Source: Nitrosomonas sp.
GTDB lineage: Bacteria; Pseudomonadota; Gammaproteobacteria; Burkholderiales; Nitrosomonadaceae
Length of the DNA stretch: 64,000 nt
Direction: 5' to 3'
Assembly: GCA_024281825.1 (NCBI GenBank)
Contig: JAMWZY010000012.1
Span: forward strand, 1-64,000
The notes beneath the pieces are model-generated. The model was given only the letters and a program-made list of their open reading frames with translations. It was not told the origin of the DNA and made no database searches. The translations under genes were made by a program, and so were the position numbers. Below, piece after piece: positions 48,562 through 57,119 of this stretch. The stretch's first letter is position 1, and each line of letters begins with the position of its first letter.

Positions 48562-49944
48562 TTAGAGCAACTCACCGGAAAGCCTTGCCAATAATAACTC
48601 TGCATCTTCCTGGTCGGATAATTGATCCGAGCTAATACTACCAAACCGATAAATGAGTTTTTGATCACTTTCTAGCATGAGTTGATTCATACTAGCTTCT
48701 ATCCGTTTATGAAAACCAGCCAGCCCCTGCTTATCAGTATTCGGCAACAACAACCACAGCATATTTTCGGCTGTTCTCGCCGAAAGATCGGGTATACGTA
48801 ATAGATTTCTCAATCGTTGTGCAAACGATTCCATCACCTGCAGCAATCGAGTATGACCTATCTCATCGACCAACTCCACAAGGTTGACAAAATAAATCCC
48901 AAACAAACTAAAACTAATATTTTTATAGCGATGCGATAACACCATCATCCAATCCAAATCATGAATGAATAATTCTTTGGAAATAAAATCCAGTTGATCG
49001 AATCCAGAAGACAAATCAAAAACCTCTCCACGGAATGCAATCACCCTACCTCGATCGCTAAGCTGCCAATGTTGAATTTCGTTAATGATCAATTCATCGG
49101 GTTTCATGGCCTTTTCACATACCGCGCAACGCACTCGAATTTCACCCTCGCTAAATGCGTGATTGCAGGATTGGCATTGATAATTCTCCAATGGCCTGTC
49201 ATAGTCACTACCAATATGACGTAAATGGGTGTTGCATTTAGGACATTTCAGCATACCCGCATGCAGGAATTTATCCTGTGCATCGACACAGCCACAGGTA
49301 AAACAATGCAAGGAGGGTTGCAGCGCAATATCAATTTCGAAACAATTGGGGCAAATATCGATAAAACTTAAATGCGCAGAACGGCAATGCGTACATTCTC
49401 TTTGCCGGTCAATGAGTGAAACCGGCTCCAGTATTTTGGCAACAGCTAGTTTTCTTAACCAAGCAAAGGAATCACCAGTATCGTCATTGAATGCTTCTAA
49501 TAATGTATAGCGATAGTACCGGGAATTTTTCCATTCCCGTTGCGGTTGAATAATGAAGCCAGGACGCAACCATAAGTATTTGATTAATCGCCCCTGTGGC
49601 GTAATATAGGTTTCAGTATTTTTAAATGATTTTGACAGATCTTCAACATCATTAATTTTTTCCTGCAGCGCAGATGGTTCCGGCAATTGCCCATCCAATA
49701 ATTGATTGTCTAAACCAGTAGGCAATTCGGTAACAAAGCAAAGTGCCGCAAAAACCACATCGTCGCGACGAATCTTGTTGATTATCTCATTGGCATACTG
49801 CACATCCTTTCCATCAAGGATAAATGCTAAGGGAACCGTTTTTGTGACTTCCCATTCCGAAAAATCACTGCAGCAATGAACGCGATATAAATTCGCATAA
49901 GCATCAGGGAGCGCAATTTTATTGGGAGAAAAAAATATCAACAT
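48562..49944 (-). CDS. TackOD1 zinc-ribbon protein with degenerate GGDEF domain
   Basis: A 460-residue soluble protein, first in the operon. The middle (about 184-276) has repeated CxxC pairs: C184/C187, C198/C201, C214/C217, C234/C237, C257/C260, C273/C276. They are separated by FEIDIALQPSLHCF and by LRHIGSDYDRP, which match the TackOD1 metal-binding domain. The last 130 residues are GGDEF-like (LVDEIGHTRLLQVMESFAQRLR, then LLLPNTDKQGLAGF), but TAENM (391-395) replaces the GGDEF signature, so it should not make c-di-GMP. It could be a nucleotide- or c-di-GMP-sensing regulator of the glycosyltransferase. An N-terminal region (about 1-170) is unassigned. Confidence 0.8.
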   Translation of the reverse strand: MLIFFSPNKIALPDAYANLYRVHCCSDFSEWEVTKTVPLAFILDGKDVQYANEIINKIRRDDVVFAALCFVTELPTGLDNQLLDGQLPEPSALQEKINDVEDLSKSFKNTETYITPQGRLIKYLWLRPGFIIQPQREWKNSRYYRYTLLEAFNDDTGDSFAWLRKLAVAKILEPVSLIDRQRECTHCRSAHLSFIDICPNCFEIDIALQPSLHCFTCGCVDAQDKFLHAGMLKCPKCNTHLRHIGSDYDRPLENYQCQSCNHAFSEGEIRVRCAVCEKAMKPDELIINEIQHWQLSDRGRVIAFRGEVFDLSSGFDQLDFISKELFIHDLDWMMVLSHRYKNISFSLFGIYFVNLVELVDEIGHTRLLQVMESFAQRLRNLLRIPDLSARTAENMLWLLLPNTDKQGLAGFHKRIEASMNQLMLESDQKLIYRFGSISSDQLSDQEDAELLLARLSGELL

Positions 49945-49958
49945 TTCTGGTACTTTCC

Positions 49959-49972
49959 ATGAATCGATTCAT
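49959..49972. promoter_or_regulatory. Perfect 14-bp palindrome upstream of the exopolysaccharide operon
   Basis: ATGAATCGATTCAT, a perfect palindrome ending about 15 bases before the first ATG of the operon. It overlaps the leader close to the ribosome-binding site and could be an operator or a translation-blocking hairpin. Confidence 0.45.
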
Positions 49973-50175
49973 ATTGATCCAACCTAGCCAACGAGAACAT
50001 TTTGATTTCGCTTTTCTCCCTAAAACTTGCCACATACTTTTGTAATATCTAAACAATTGGCATTATTCATTCTCAATTTAGATAATCATCAAAGAAACAA
50101 AGCAACTATTCCCCACCTTATTACTGCTTAACAATAGGAAACGATGGAAAATATTTCAGTTTAGCGACTAAGTGA

Positions 50176-50285
50176 GAGACCTCTGCATAACTATGTTTCT
50201 AGAGTTTTTCTGTATATGTGCCACTCATAAAACTAATAACTTAAAAATACTAAACTATCCAAAAAGCCAGTTATGCAGGGGTCTT
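50176..50285. mobile_element. 110-bp MITE-like element with target-site duplication
   Basis: Terminal inverted repeats of 17 bases match at 15 positions: GAGACCTCTGCATAACT (50176-50192) and the reverse complement of 50269-50285 (AAGACCCCTGCATAACT). Five-base direct repeats AGTGA flank it (50171-50175 and 50286-50290). It is AT-rich inside and has no ORF. The ends resemble those of IS5-type elements (GAGACC...), which would be the source of transposase. Confidence 0.65.
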
Positions 50286-50400
50286 AGTGATGTGATTCAA
50301 GTAATGAGTGCTGGGGAATTAACTGGCTCACCTAAACTCCCGCTTGGTATCGGGTAGTCACCACCAGGCCGAAACAAAAATAGTGCTGGAATGTAAACGA

Positions 50401-50668
50401 TTGACTTTACAAGCGGTAATACTGGGTAAAGTATCTATTGAAAGTATCATTTATCGTAATGGCTGTTGTAGTTATAATGATTTGATAGCTGCAAGGCTAT
50501 TCCAAGCATTTTCGTGTATCTCATGGTGACAATGAATTTGCTCGGAATGGTGATTACCATATTAACGGTATCGAATTATTCTGGAGCTTTACTAAACGGC
50601 GGCTTGCAAAATTTAGCGACGTGTCAGTTAATTTTGAGCTGCATTTAAAAGAATCAGAATGGCGCTGA
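50401..50668 (+). pseudogene. IS1595-type (ISXO2-like) transposase relic
   Basis: Frame 1 from about 50401 reads LTLQAVILGKVSIESIIY. After one frame change near 50500 it reads HFRVSHGDNEFARNGDYHI, then NGIELFWSFTKRRLAKF, ending LKESEWR with TGA at 50668. The DYHINGIExFW and K-L-x-E-x-EWR patterns are C-terminal hallmarks of IS1595 transposases. The N-terminal two thirds are missing, so it is only a remnant. The 49945-50170 and 50669-50780 flanks hold nothing further. Confidence 0.75.
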
Positions 50669-50780
50669 AGAAAACTGATGAATTTGCCAGTGAACTATAG
50701 CAACTCATCAGATATTATTAATCCCAGATAGTCTAGTACCATAAAAAATAGAGAAAAATCTTGTGTGTAAAGTTAACTTA

Positions 50781-51503
50781 ATGAAATTAGGGTGTTATAG
50801 TTTAATTGCCTTTTCGATGTTTGGTTGTTCAGCGGTAGCTGTAAAAGAAAATGTTTCATCGGTGGAATCCTCGAACGGAAACTCTCCGACAGTTTCTTAT
50901 TCCAACCCAGAATCCGAGGTTTCGGTAAATCGATCCACTTCCGAAAAAAATATTTCTGCAGTTCTTCCTGCTCAGCAGAATCCACAAAAACAAGACCAAA
51001 CAACTGAGTTATCGAATGATGTAGCGCAATGGCCCATGGAAACTGGTATGGCTACTTATTACGCAGCGGAGATGGAGGGACGTTTGACAGCAAGTGGCGA
51101 ACCATATTCACCCGAGTTATTAACCGCGGCGCATCGTACATTACCCTTAGGAAGTACAGTACGCGTTACGAATCTAAAGAACAATCAGCAAGTAGTTGTG
51201 CGGATTAATGATCGCTGGGGTGGTGGAAGCGGTCGTGTAATCAATTTATCAAAACAAGCGGCGATCGATCTTGGATTTGGTTCTTCCGGCATGGTTTCGG
51301 TGCGCCTTGATGTTGAATCATTATCTTCGCAGAAAGCGGCGCAGCCAATGAGCATAGCACAGCCATTACCTGCACGTATTGAGGTGAGTGATCCCAAAAA
51401 CCATTCAAAATTGAGCGTTTGTCAAAACGAGGCAGACATACTGGGATTAACAGGAGATTTTTATAAAAATCATATTGCAGCTTGTATGATGCGAGGAAAT
51501 TAG
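50781..51503 (+). CDS. rlpA: RlpA-like septal-ring lipoprotein
   Basis: About 240 residues from ATG 50781, which makes the lipoprotein signal compact (lipobox SMFGC near residue 16); a GTG at 50763 is in frame but less likely. The double-psi beta-barrel domain (about 90-185) reads GMATYYAAEMEGRLTASGE, AAHRTLPLGSTVRVTNL and VVVRINDRW, where the Asp and His needed for lytic transglycosylase activity sit. There is a serine-rich linker and a short C-terminal tail; no SPOR domain is present, so binding to denuded glycan may be absent. Confidence 0.87.
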   Translation: MKLGCYSLIAFSMFGCSAVAVKENVSSVESSNGNSPTVSYSNPESEVSVNRSTSEKNISAVLPAQQNPQKQDQTTELSNDVAQWPMETGMATYYAAEMEGRLTASGEPYSPELLTAAHRTLPLGSTVRVTNLKNNQQVVVRINDRWGGGSGRVINLSKQAAIDLGFGSSGMVSVRLDVESLSSQKAAQPMSIAQPLPARIEVSDPKNHSKLSVCQNEADILGLTGDFYKNHIAACMMRGN

Positions 51504-51678
51504 CTGGGTTGGTAAACAAAACTAGGTGCTAAGGCGTTTCCGATTAAGGATCTAAACGAGCTTATACATTCTAAAGGCTCCTGTGAATTCTAATAAGCGG
51601 TATTCCTAAGTTGTCATCGGTAAATCGCAGCCTCATTTTTTAGCACAGTAACATAGACCAATCTTATAAAGGAGATTC

Positions 51679-54078
51679 ATGAACACCTCATCGCATAAAT
51701 GGCATTTCTTTCGTTCAGGCGGCTTTGATCAAGTACGGCTCGAGACAGGCGAAGATATAAAATTATTGGCGGAGCTCGACCCTAAGCTTTGGGCAGCGCT
51801 AAGTTGCCCAACAACGAGCTTGGAGTTTGATCAGAAAACCCTGGAGTTTCTCGATTCGGATAAAGATGGTCATATTCGTGTACCGGAAATCACTGCGGCT
51901 GCGAATTGGACTGCTTCGATGTTGAAAAATCCAGGAGATCTAGTGAATGGATCAGCCGCATTGCCTTTAGATGCTATTGATGATAGCAGTGCCGAAGGTG
52001 CAGCTTTGCTAGCGTCGGCTAAACAAATATTGCATAACATCGGGAAAAAAGATGAAATCACGATTAGTGTTGAAGACACCGCTGATTTAAATAAGATTTT
52101 TGCGAATACGAAATTCAATGGTGATGGTATTGTTCCGCCAAGTGTGTCAGGTGATGCCGATATCCAAGCTGTTATGGAAGAAATGATCACTTGTGTAGAG
52201 TCCGAGCTAGATCGTTCAGGGTTACCCGGTGTTTCTGAAGAAAAATTCAATCAATTTTTTACCGAGGCACAAGCATTTTCCGAGTGGTGGCAAGAGGCTG
52301 AACGAGATGCGAGCAATATCCTGATACTTGGCCAAGAAACTGAAGCCGCCAAAGCATCTTTTGATTGTGTCAAAACGAAAATAGATGATTACTTTACTCG
52401 TTGCCGTTTGGCGGAGTTTGATCAACGCGCGAGCGAGCCTTTAAATCCTGCATTAACAGGCTATGAAGCGATGGCAAGTAAGGATTTATCCGCTGCATCT
52501 GAGCAGCTTATCTGTTTACCACTGGCAAAAATTGAAGCAGGAAAGCCGCTTCCACTTGAAACAGGAATTAATCCAGCATGGTTGCATGCGATTACGGAAT
52601 TCAAAAATAAAGTCATTGTGCCTTTAATCGGTAATAAGGATACTTTAAGCAATGCCGAGTGGGAGGTTTTATGTAAGAAATTCGCAGCACATCAAATCTG
52701 GCTCAACAATAAACGTGGTGCAATCGTAGAAAAGCTGGGCATTCAGCGTATTCGCACGATTCTGTCAAGTGATTACCAAGAAAGTATCAGAGCGTTAATT
52801 CAGAAAGATAAGTCGCTTTCTGGTGCTTCCGATGCGATTGATTCAGTCGAAAAATTAATTCGCTATCATCATCATTTATTTCAACTACTTAATAATTTTG
52901 TATCGTTTCGAGATTTTTACACGCGACGCGACAAAGCAATTTTTCAAGCAGGTACACTTTTTCTGGATGGACGCAGTTGCGATTTCTGCTTGCATGTTGT
53001 CAATGCGGCGCAACATAGCGGTATGGCGAATCTGAGTGGCACTTACTTAGCCTATTGTGAATGCAAACGTCGAGGCGATGACAGCCAGAAAATGAACATT
53101 GTTGCAGCATTTACGAATGGCGATGCGGATAACTTAATGGTTGGACGTAATGGCATTTTTTATGATCGTAAAGGTCAAGATTGGGACGCTACCATCACAA
53201 AAATTATTGAACATCCAATCAGTGTGCGTCAGGCATTTTGGTATCCGTATAAACGGATAGGCAAAATGATTGGTGAACAAATCGAGAAAATGGCCAGTGC
53301 TCGTGAGAAAGCCGTGCAAGATCAAGCTGCATCGGGTATTGCAGGTTCCGCACAATCAATCGAAGTGGGTAGTAAAACGCCGCCGGCACCGTTTGATGTG
53401 GGTAAATTTGCCGGTATTTTCGCTGCCATTGGCTTAGCCATCGGTGCAATCGGTACTGCCATCGCATCCGTGGTTACAGGTTTTATTAGCCTGACTTGGT
53501 GGCAAATGCCGTTGGCAATATTAGGATTGATTTTATTGATTTCCGGTCCTTCCGTTTTATTAGCTTATCTCAAACTGCGCAAACGCAATCTAGCACCTTT
53601 ATTAGATGCCAACGGTTGGGCGGTCAATACCAGAGCAATCATCAATATACCATTTGGCGCCTCATTGACCAAAATGGCAGCATTGCCGCCGGGTGCGCAA
53701 CATTCAACAACCGATCCCTATGCTGAAGAAAAAAGCCCTTGGAAGTCGTATTTATTTATTTTGCTACTACTAGGAGGACTCGGTTATCTTTGGCATACGG
53801 GTCATATCAACGAAGGTACGCTTGATCAAATTCGCAAACACTTTGCTGGTGAGAAGCCAGCCATAACGAGTACGGATACAACAAAGCCGGATGCTCCTGC
53901 AAAGGATGCGGATGTCAAACCAGAAGCTGCTTCGACCACCTCCATCGAACCTGCTGCAACAACATCGAATGAGAAGCCAGTAAAAGAAGTACCTGCAGCT
54001 AGTACAGAAACAGCCGCTCCGGCGCCTTTGCCCGCAAAAAATGTCCCACCGGCTAAACCGGCTCCGGCCACTAAATAG
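51679..54078 (+). CDS. Large EF-hand membrane protein, uncharacterised
   Basis: A 799-residue protein not recognised as a named family. An EF-hand-like calcium loop, DSDKDGHIRVPE, lies at about 60-71 and a second, weaker NGDGIVPP loop at about 147-154. The long N-terminal part (1-575) is soluble and helical. About three transmembrane segments follow (about 580-605, 610-640, 693-710), with the KLRKRNLAPLLDANGWAVN segment in between. The tail (about 730-799) is a low-complexity Pro/Ala/Lys/Thr linker of the kind that spans the periplasm. RBS AAGGAG; ends before a perfect terminator. Possibly a calcium-sensing envelope protein. Confidence 0.6.
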   Translation: MNTSSHKWHFFRSGGFDQVRLETGEDIKLLAELDPKLWAALSCPTTSLEFDQKTLEFLDSDKDGHIRVPEITAAANWTASMLKNPGDLVNGSAALPLDAIDDSSAEGAALLASAKQILHNIGKKDEITISVEDTADLNKIFANTKFNGDGIVPPSVSGDADIQAVMEEMITCVESELDRSGLPGVSEEKFNQFFTEAQAFSEWWQEAERDASNILILGQETEAAKASFDCVKTKIDDYFTRCRLAEFDQRASEPLNPALTGYEAMASKDLSAASEQLICLPLAKIEAGKPLPLETGINPAWLHAITEFKNKVIVPLIGNKDTLSNAEWEVLCKKFAAHQIWLNNKRGAIVEKLGIQRIRTILSSDYQESIRALIQKDKSLSGASDAIDSVEKLIRYHHHLFQLLNNFVSFRDFYTRRDKAIFQAGTLFLDGRSCDFCLHVVNAAQHSGMANLSGTYLAYCECKRRGDDSQKMNIVAAFTNGDADNLMVGRNGIFYDRKGQDWDATITKIIEHPISVRQAFWYPYKRIGKMIGEQIEKMASAREKAVQDQAASGIAGSAQSIEVGSKTPPAPFDVGKFAGIFAAIGLAIGAIGTAIASVVTGFISLTWWQMPLAILGLILLISGPSVLLAYLKLRKRNLAPLLDANGWAVNTRAIINIPFGASLTKMAALPPGAQHSTTDPYAEEKSPWKSYLFILLLLGGLGYLWHTGHINEGTLDQIRKHFAGEKPAITSTDTTKPDAPAKDADVKPEAASTTSIEPAATTSNEKPVKEVPAASTETAAPAPLPAKNVPPAKPAPATK

Positions 54079-54110
54079 CTTCCATTTATTTCGGTTCAGC
54101 AGATAAGAAC

Positions 54111-54150
54111 GTAACCCCGTCCTATTTAATAACAAATAGGACGGGGTTAC
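54111..54150. terminator. Bidirectional terminator inside the cobS 3' end
   Basis: A perfect 17-bp stem (54111-54127 with 54134-54150), core AACCCCGTCC/GGACGGGGTT, six-base loop. It terminates the EF-hand gene and, because its right arm lies within cobS codons and the stop at 54122, doubles as the end of the cobalamin operon. Confidence 0.88.
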
Positions 54151-54895
54151 TGTGGTATTCCAGTAGGAATATTCCCGTCAGTAGCGCGATTACCTCAGAG
54201 ATTTCGACTAACGCACCTGCAGTATCCCCTGTTGTTCCCCCGATACGTTTTAACATGATGTAACGCAGAAATAGGAACATCGTAAGGATTACCAACATGA
54301 ATACATAACCGTTTTGTATAAATAATGTTATACACAGCAGTACCGCTATCACGATCGCGATACACCAACGACGAGGATGATGAGCAGCTAAACAAGCGCC
54401 TAATCCGATGTTCCTGGCATAGTGGGTCGTCAAAAACAATAACACCAGCATCGTTCTGGCAAGTATTATAGAAGCTAATAGAACAGCCCATGCACCAACC
54501 TGGATTAGGGCATGTAACGCAGTAATTTTAAGCAACATAACTAATACGATTGCAATGACACCCATTGGACCACAATTGGGGTCTTTCATAATGTCTAGCG
54601 TTTTGTCGTGATCACCCATTCCGCCCACCCAAGCATCAGCGCTATCGGAAAGACCATCCAAATGCAATCCCCCGGTTAACAAAACCCAAACAGTGAGTAC
54701 GATAGCGGCATTTATCCAAGGCGTCGGGAAACCACTCAATAGCCATCCTAGGCCGATTAGAATTATCCCAAGTAACATACCAACCAGTGGATAGTAAGCT
54801 AATGAATGACCAATCTCCTGCTCCGTGGGTTGGTTTTTTAGTGCAACGGGTATGCACGTCAGAAATTGTAGCGCAATTAGAAAAGACCTATACAT
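54122..54895 (-). CDS. cobS: Adenosylcobinamide-GDP ribazoletransferase (cobalamin-5'-phosphate synthase)
   Basis: About 257 residues from the ATG at 54895 (MYRSFLIALQFLT), which overlaps the cobC stop by eight bases; a start at 54940 would run deep into cobC. Polytopic membrane enzyme joining AdoCbi-GDP to alpha-ribazole phosphate. Marks: PVALKNQPTEQEIGHSLAYYPLVG and LTGGLHLDGLSDSADAW, followed by MKDPNCGPMGVIA. Last gene in the operon. Confidence 0.93.
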   Translation of the reverse strand: MYRSFLIALQFLTCIPVALKNQPTEQEIGHSLAYYPLVGMLLGIILIGLGWLLSGFPTPWINAAIVLTVWVLLTGGLHLDGLSDSADAWVGGMGDHDKTLDIMKDPNCGPMGVIAIVLVMLLKITALHALIQVGAWAVLLASIILARTMLVLLFLTTHYARNIGLGACLAAHHPRRWCIAIVIAVLLCITLFIQNGYVFMLVILTMFLFLRYIMLKRIGGTTGDTAGALVEISEVIALLTGIFLLEYHSNPVLFVIK

Positions 54896-55568
54896 CGTAT
54901 GGGTGATAGGTAACGCTAATATCCGCCACAGTCGTAGCAATGCGTACAGAATATCTGTCGGCGTGGTTGATTTTGAAGACCCATAAATTTTCCAGCGGCT
55001 GGTTTTGAATGTGACAAAGAATGCTGCGAATTACGCCGCCATGGGTGACCAGAAGTATCTTTTTACCAGTGTACTGACAAATCAATTCTTGCCATGCGGA
55101 TAATACGCGACAATTAAAGCTCAATAGCGGTTCAGCATTCGGCGGGGTATTGACCAAAGGATTGTTCCAGAAATGCGCAAGTGCATCTGCATCGGTTTGC
55201 ATTAATTCAGCTGATGATCGATTTTCCCAATCACCGAAATGAATTTCCTGAAATTGAGCATTTTCAATGACTGGAATATTGTTACGTTGTCCAACTTCGG
55301 TTGCAAAAACAGCGCAACGATGGAGTGGAGAAGTGACAATATATTGCCATGGGCGTAGATTAGTATCTTGTATTTTGACAGCTTGCCATAACTGTTGCCA
55401 TCCTAAAGCTGAGAGCGAGTGATTGGTGCTGCCGCAATAGCGATCACTGTATCGTGTTGCGCCGTGCCGTAATAAATCAATCTCGGTTAACAAAGTCAGT
55501 AGGCCGGTTAATGAAATCGAATCAAATTTTCTCAGAAACCTCGGCCTCAGCGAAAGTCGCCATTTCAT
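54888..55568 (-). CDS. cobC: Alpha-ribazole phosphatase
   Basis: A histidine-phosphatase-family enzyme that dephosphorylates alpha-ribazole-5'-phosphate (or cobalamin-5'-phosphate). Catalytic LLRHGAT is near residue 31-37 of the long form; SPLHRCAVFA and LVTHGGVIRSI supply the other residues. The first 25 residues overlap cobT and are not conserved, so a TTG start at 55493 (MLTEIDLLRHG) may be the true one. This type of short CobC in a cobTUS cluster is usual. Confidence 0.85.
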   Translation of the reverse strand: MKWRLSLRPRFLRKFDSISLTGLLTLLTEIDLLRHGATRYSDRYCGSTNHSLSALGWQQLWQAVKIQDTNLRPWQYIVTSPLHRCAVFATEVGQRNNIPVIENAQFQEIHFGDWENRSSAELMQTDADALAHFWNNPLVNTPPNAEPLLSFNCRVLSAWQELICQYTGKKILLVTHGGVIRSILCHIQNQPLENLWVFKINHADRYSVRIATTVADISVTYHPYDV

Positions 55569-56586
55569 TATGCAATTGGCAGGCTAATCTGAGTAAGCTG
55601 ATTGCCACCGCGGCGCCGCTACCTTCACCTAAGCGCATCTGTAAATCCAATAAAGGTTGCGCATTTAGTTTGTTCAGTACCAAACGATGGCCTTTTTCTT
55701 GTGAAACATGCGAATAAATGAACCAGTGTTGACAACCGGGTTTGATTGATTCAGCAAGCAATGCAGCGACTGTACTGATAAAACCATCAATCAATACGGG
55801 TATTCCTATTTGCGCGCAGCGTAGATAAGCGCCGGTTAGTGCTGCGATTTCAAATCCACCGAAACAACGTAACGCCTCCAATGGAGAATCTATTTTGTTC
55901 TGATGAAGTGCAAGCGCTTTCGAGATGACGCGAATCTTATGTTCGATACCTTGTGCATCCAGTCCTGTTCCAGACCCAGTGAGTTGTGCCGGAGCAATAT
56001 TGAGCAAACAGCATGCCAATGCAGTCGCACTGGTGGTATTGCCAATGCCCATTTCACCGCCGATAAATAATGGATTAGGATTGTTTTGGATTCGTTCAAT
56101 GGCCTCATGGCCTGCATGCATTGCAGCCTCTAATTGGTTCGCTGTCATGGCCGGTTGATACAAAAAATTTGCTGTACCAGGACCCAAATTGTAATTTCTG
56201 ACGATGGATAATGCTGAAGCATCGCTAACGGTGCCTAGATTAATAATCTCTAATGTTGCATTTTGTGCTTTGGCTAATACATTGATGGCTGCACCGCTGC
56301 GAGCAAAATTCTTGATCATTTCAACAGTGACCGATTGCGGAAAAGCTGAGACATTTTCTGCGGCAATACCATGGTCACCAGCAAATATCGTGATAAAAAC
56401 TGAGTCGATTGAAGGGCGCTGAGTATGTTGTAATGTTGCCAAATGAATGGCTATATCTTCCAGACGCCCCAGTGACTTGGGGGGCTTTGTCAGCTGCATT
56501 TGCCGTTTCTGTGCAAACTGAGTAAATAATTTGTCAGTCGCAGCAACGGGTGTGTTAAGCCAATCATCAGTAAACCTTCGATTCAC
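55522..56586 (-). CDS. cobT: Nicotinate-nucleotide:dimethylbenzimidazole phosphoribosyltransferase
   Basis: About 354 residues from GTG 56586, which overlaps the cobU TGA as GTGA; the ORF also extends upstream to 56646. It activates the lower-ligand base of cobalamin. KPPKSLGRLEDIA, FAGDHGIAAENVSAFP, GEMGIGNTTSATAL and the C-terminal catalytic glutamate in MRLGEGSGAAVA are all visible. Produces alpha-ribazole phosphate for CobC and CobS. Confidence 0.93.
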   Translation of the reverse strand: MNRRFTDDWLNTPVAATDKLFTQFAQKRQMQLTKPPKSLGRLEDIAIHLATLQHTQRPSIDSVFITIFAGDHGIAAENVSAFPQSVTVEMIKNFARSGAAINVLAKAQNATLEIINLGTVSDASALSIVRNYNLGPGTANFLYQPAMTANQLEAAMHAGHEAIERIQNNPNPLFIGGEMGIGNTTSATALACCLLNIAPAQLTGSGTGLDAQGIEHKIRVISKALALHQNKIDSPLEALRCFGGFEIAALTGAYLRCAQIGIPVLIDGFISTVAALLAESIKPGCQHWFIYSHVSQEKGHRLVLNKLNAQPLLDLQMRLGEGSGAAVAISLLRLACQLHNEMATFAEAEVSEKI

Positions 56587-57119
56587 GGGTGTTCTCCCTT
56601 TAGCATCAAAGGAAGTCCTGCAACGGTCATAATGACTTGATCGCAAAGTTGTGCAATGTCTTGATGCAGTTTCCCCGCTTCATCGCAATAGCGGCGACTT
56701 AGCTCACCTAAAGGCGTGATGCCGAGATTCGTTTCATTACTGACTAAAATCACCTCCCCTGTAAGACTTGGAAGTGTTTCGAGCAGAACTCGCCGTTCCC
56801 GATCAAATTGTTCGGGATCGTCTTGTACCAATAGATTGGTTAACCATAGTGTAAGGCAATCGATCAACAAGCAACGGGAAGGTGCAGCATATTGCTGTAT
56901 GACTGAAGCCAGTTTGATCGGTTCTTCAATGACTTGCCAGTGATCCGGTCGATGAGTTTGGTGCTGCGCGATACGCTGTTGCATCTCTTCATCCTGGATG
57001 GTTGCGGTGGCGATATAAATGACCGGCAGTTGACTTTCACGTGCCAAGCGTTCGGCTAAGCGGCTTTTCCCCGATCGGACGCCACCTAAAATCAAGGTTT
57101 TTGTGTTTTTCACAGGCAT
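56583..57119 (-). CDS. cobU: Cobinamide kinase / cobinamide-phosphate guanylyltransferase
   Basis: A 178-residue bifunctional enzyme. P-loop GGVRSGKSRLAERLA near 12. HQTHRPDHWQVIEEP contains the guanylylated histidine region; LLIDCLTLWLTNLL and VSNETNLGITP follow. It salvages cobinamide into AdoCbi-GDP for CobS. Overlaps cobO by one base. Confidence 0.94.
   Translation of the reverse strand: MPVKNTKTLILGGVRSGKSRLAERLARESQLPVIYIATATIQDEEMQQRIAQHQTHRPDHWQVIEEPIKLASVIQQYAAPSRCLLIDCLTLWLTNLLVQDDPEQFDRERRVLLETLPSLTGEVILVSNETNLGITPLGELSRRYCDEAGKLHQDIAQLCDQVIMTVAGLPLMLKGEHP

Noticed and set aside
48994..49510. Plus-strand frames opposite the TackOD1 gene
   Set aside because: Created by the complement of its cysteine-rich region; no independent support.
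50172..50357. 61-codon frame starting at the MITE
   Set aside because: Begins within a terminal inverted repeat and spans two mobile remnants; no RBS.
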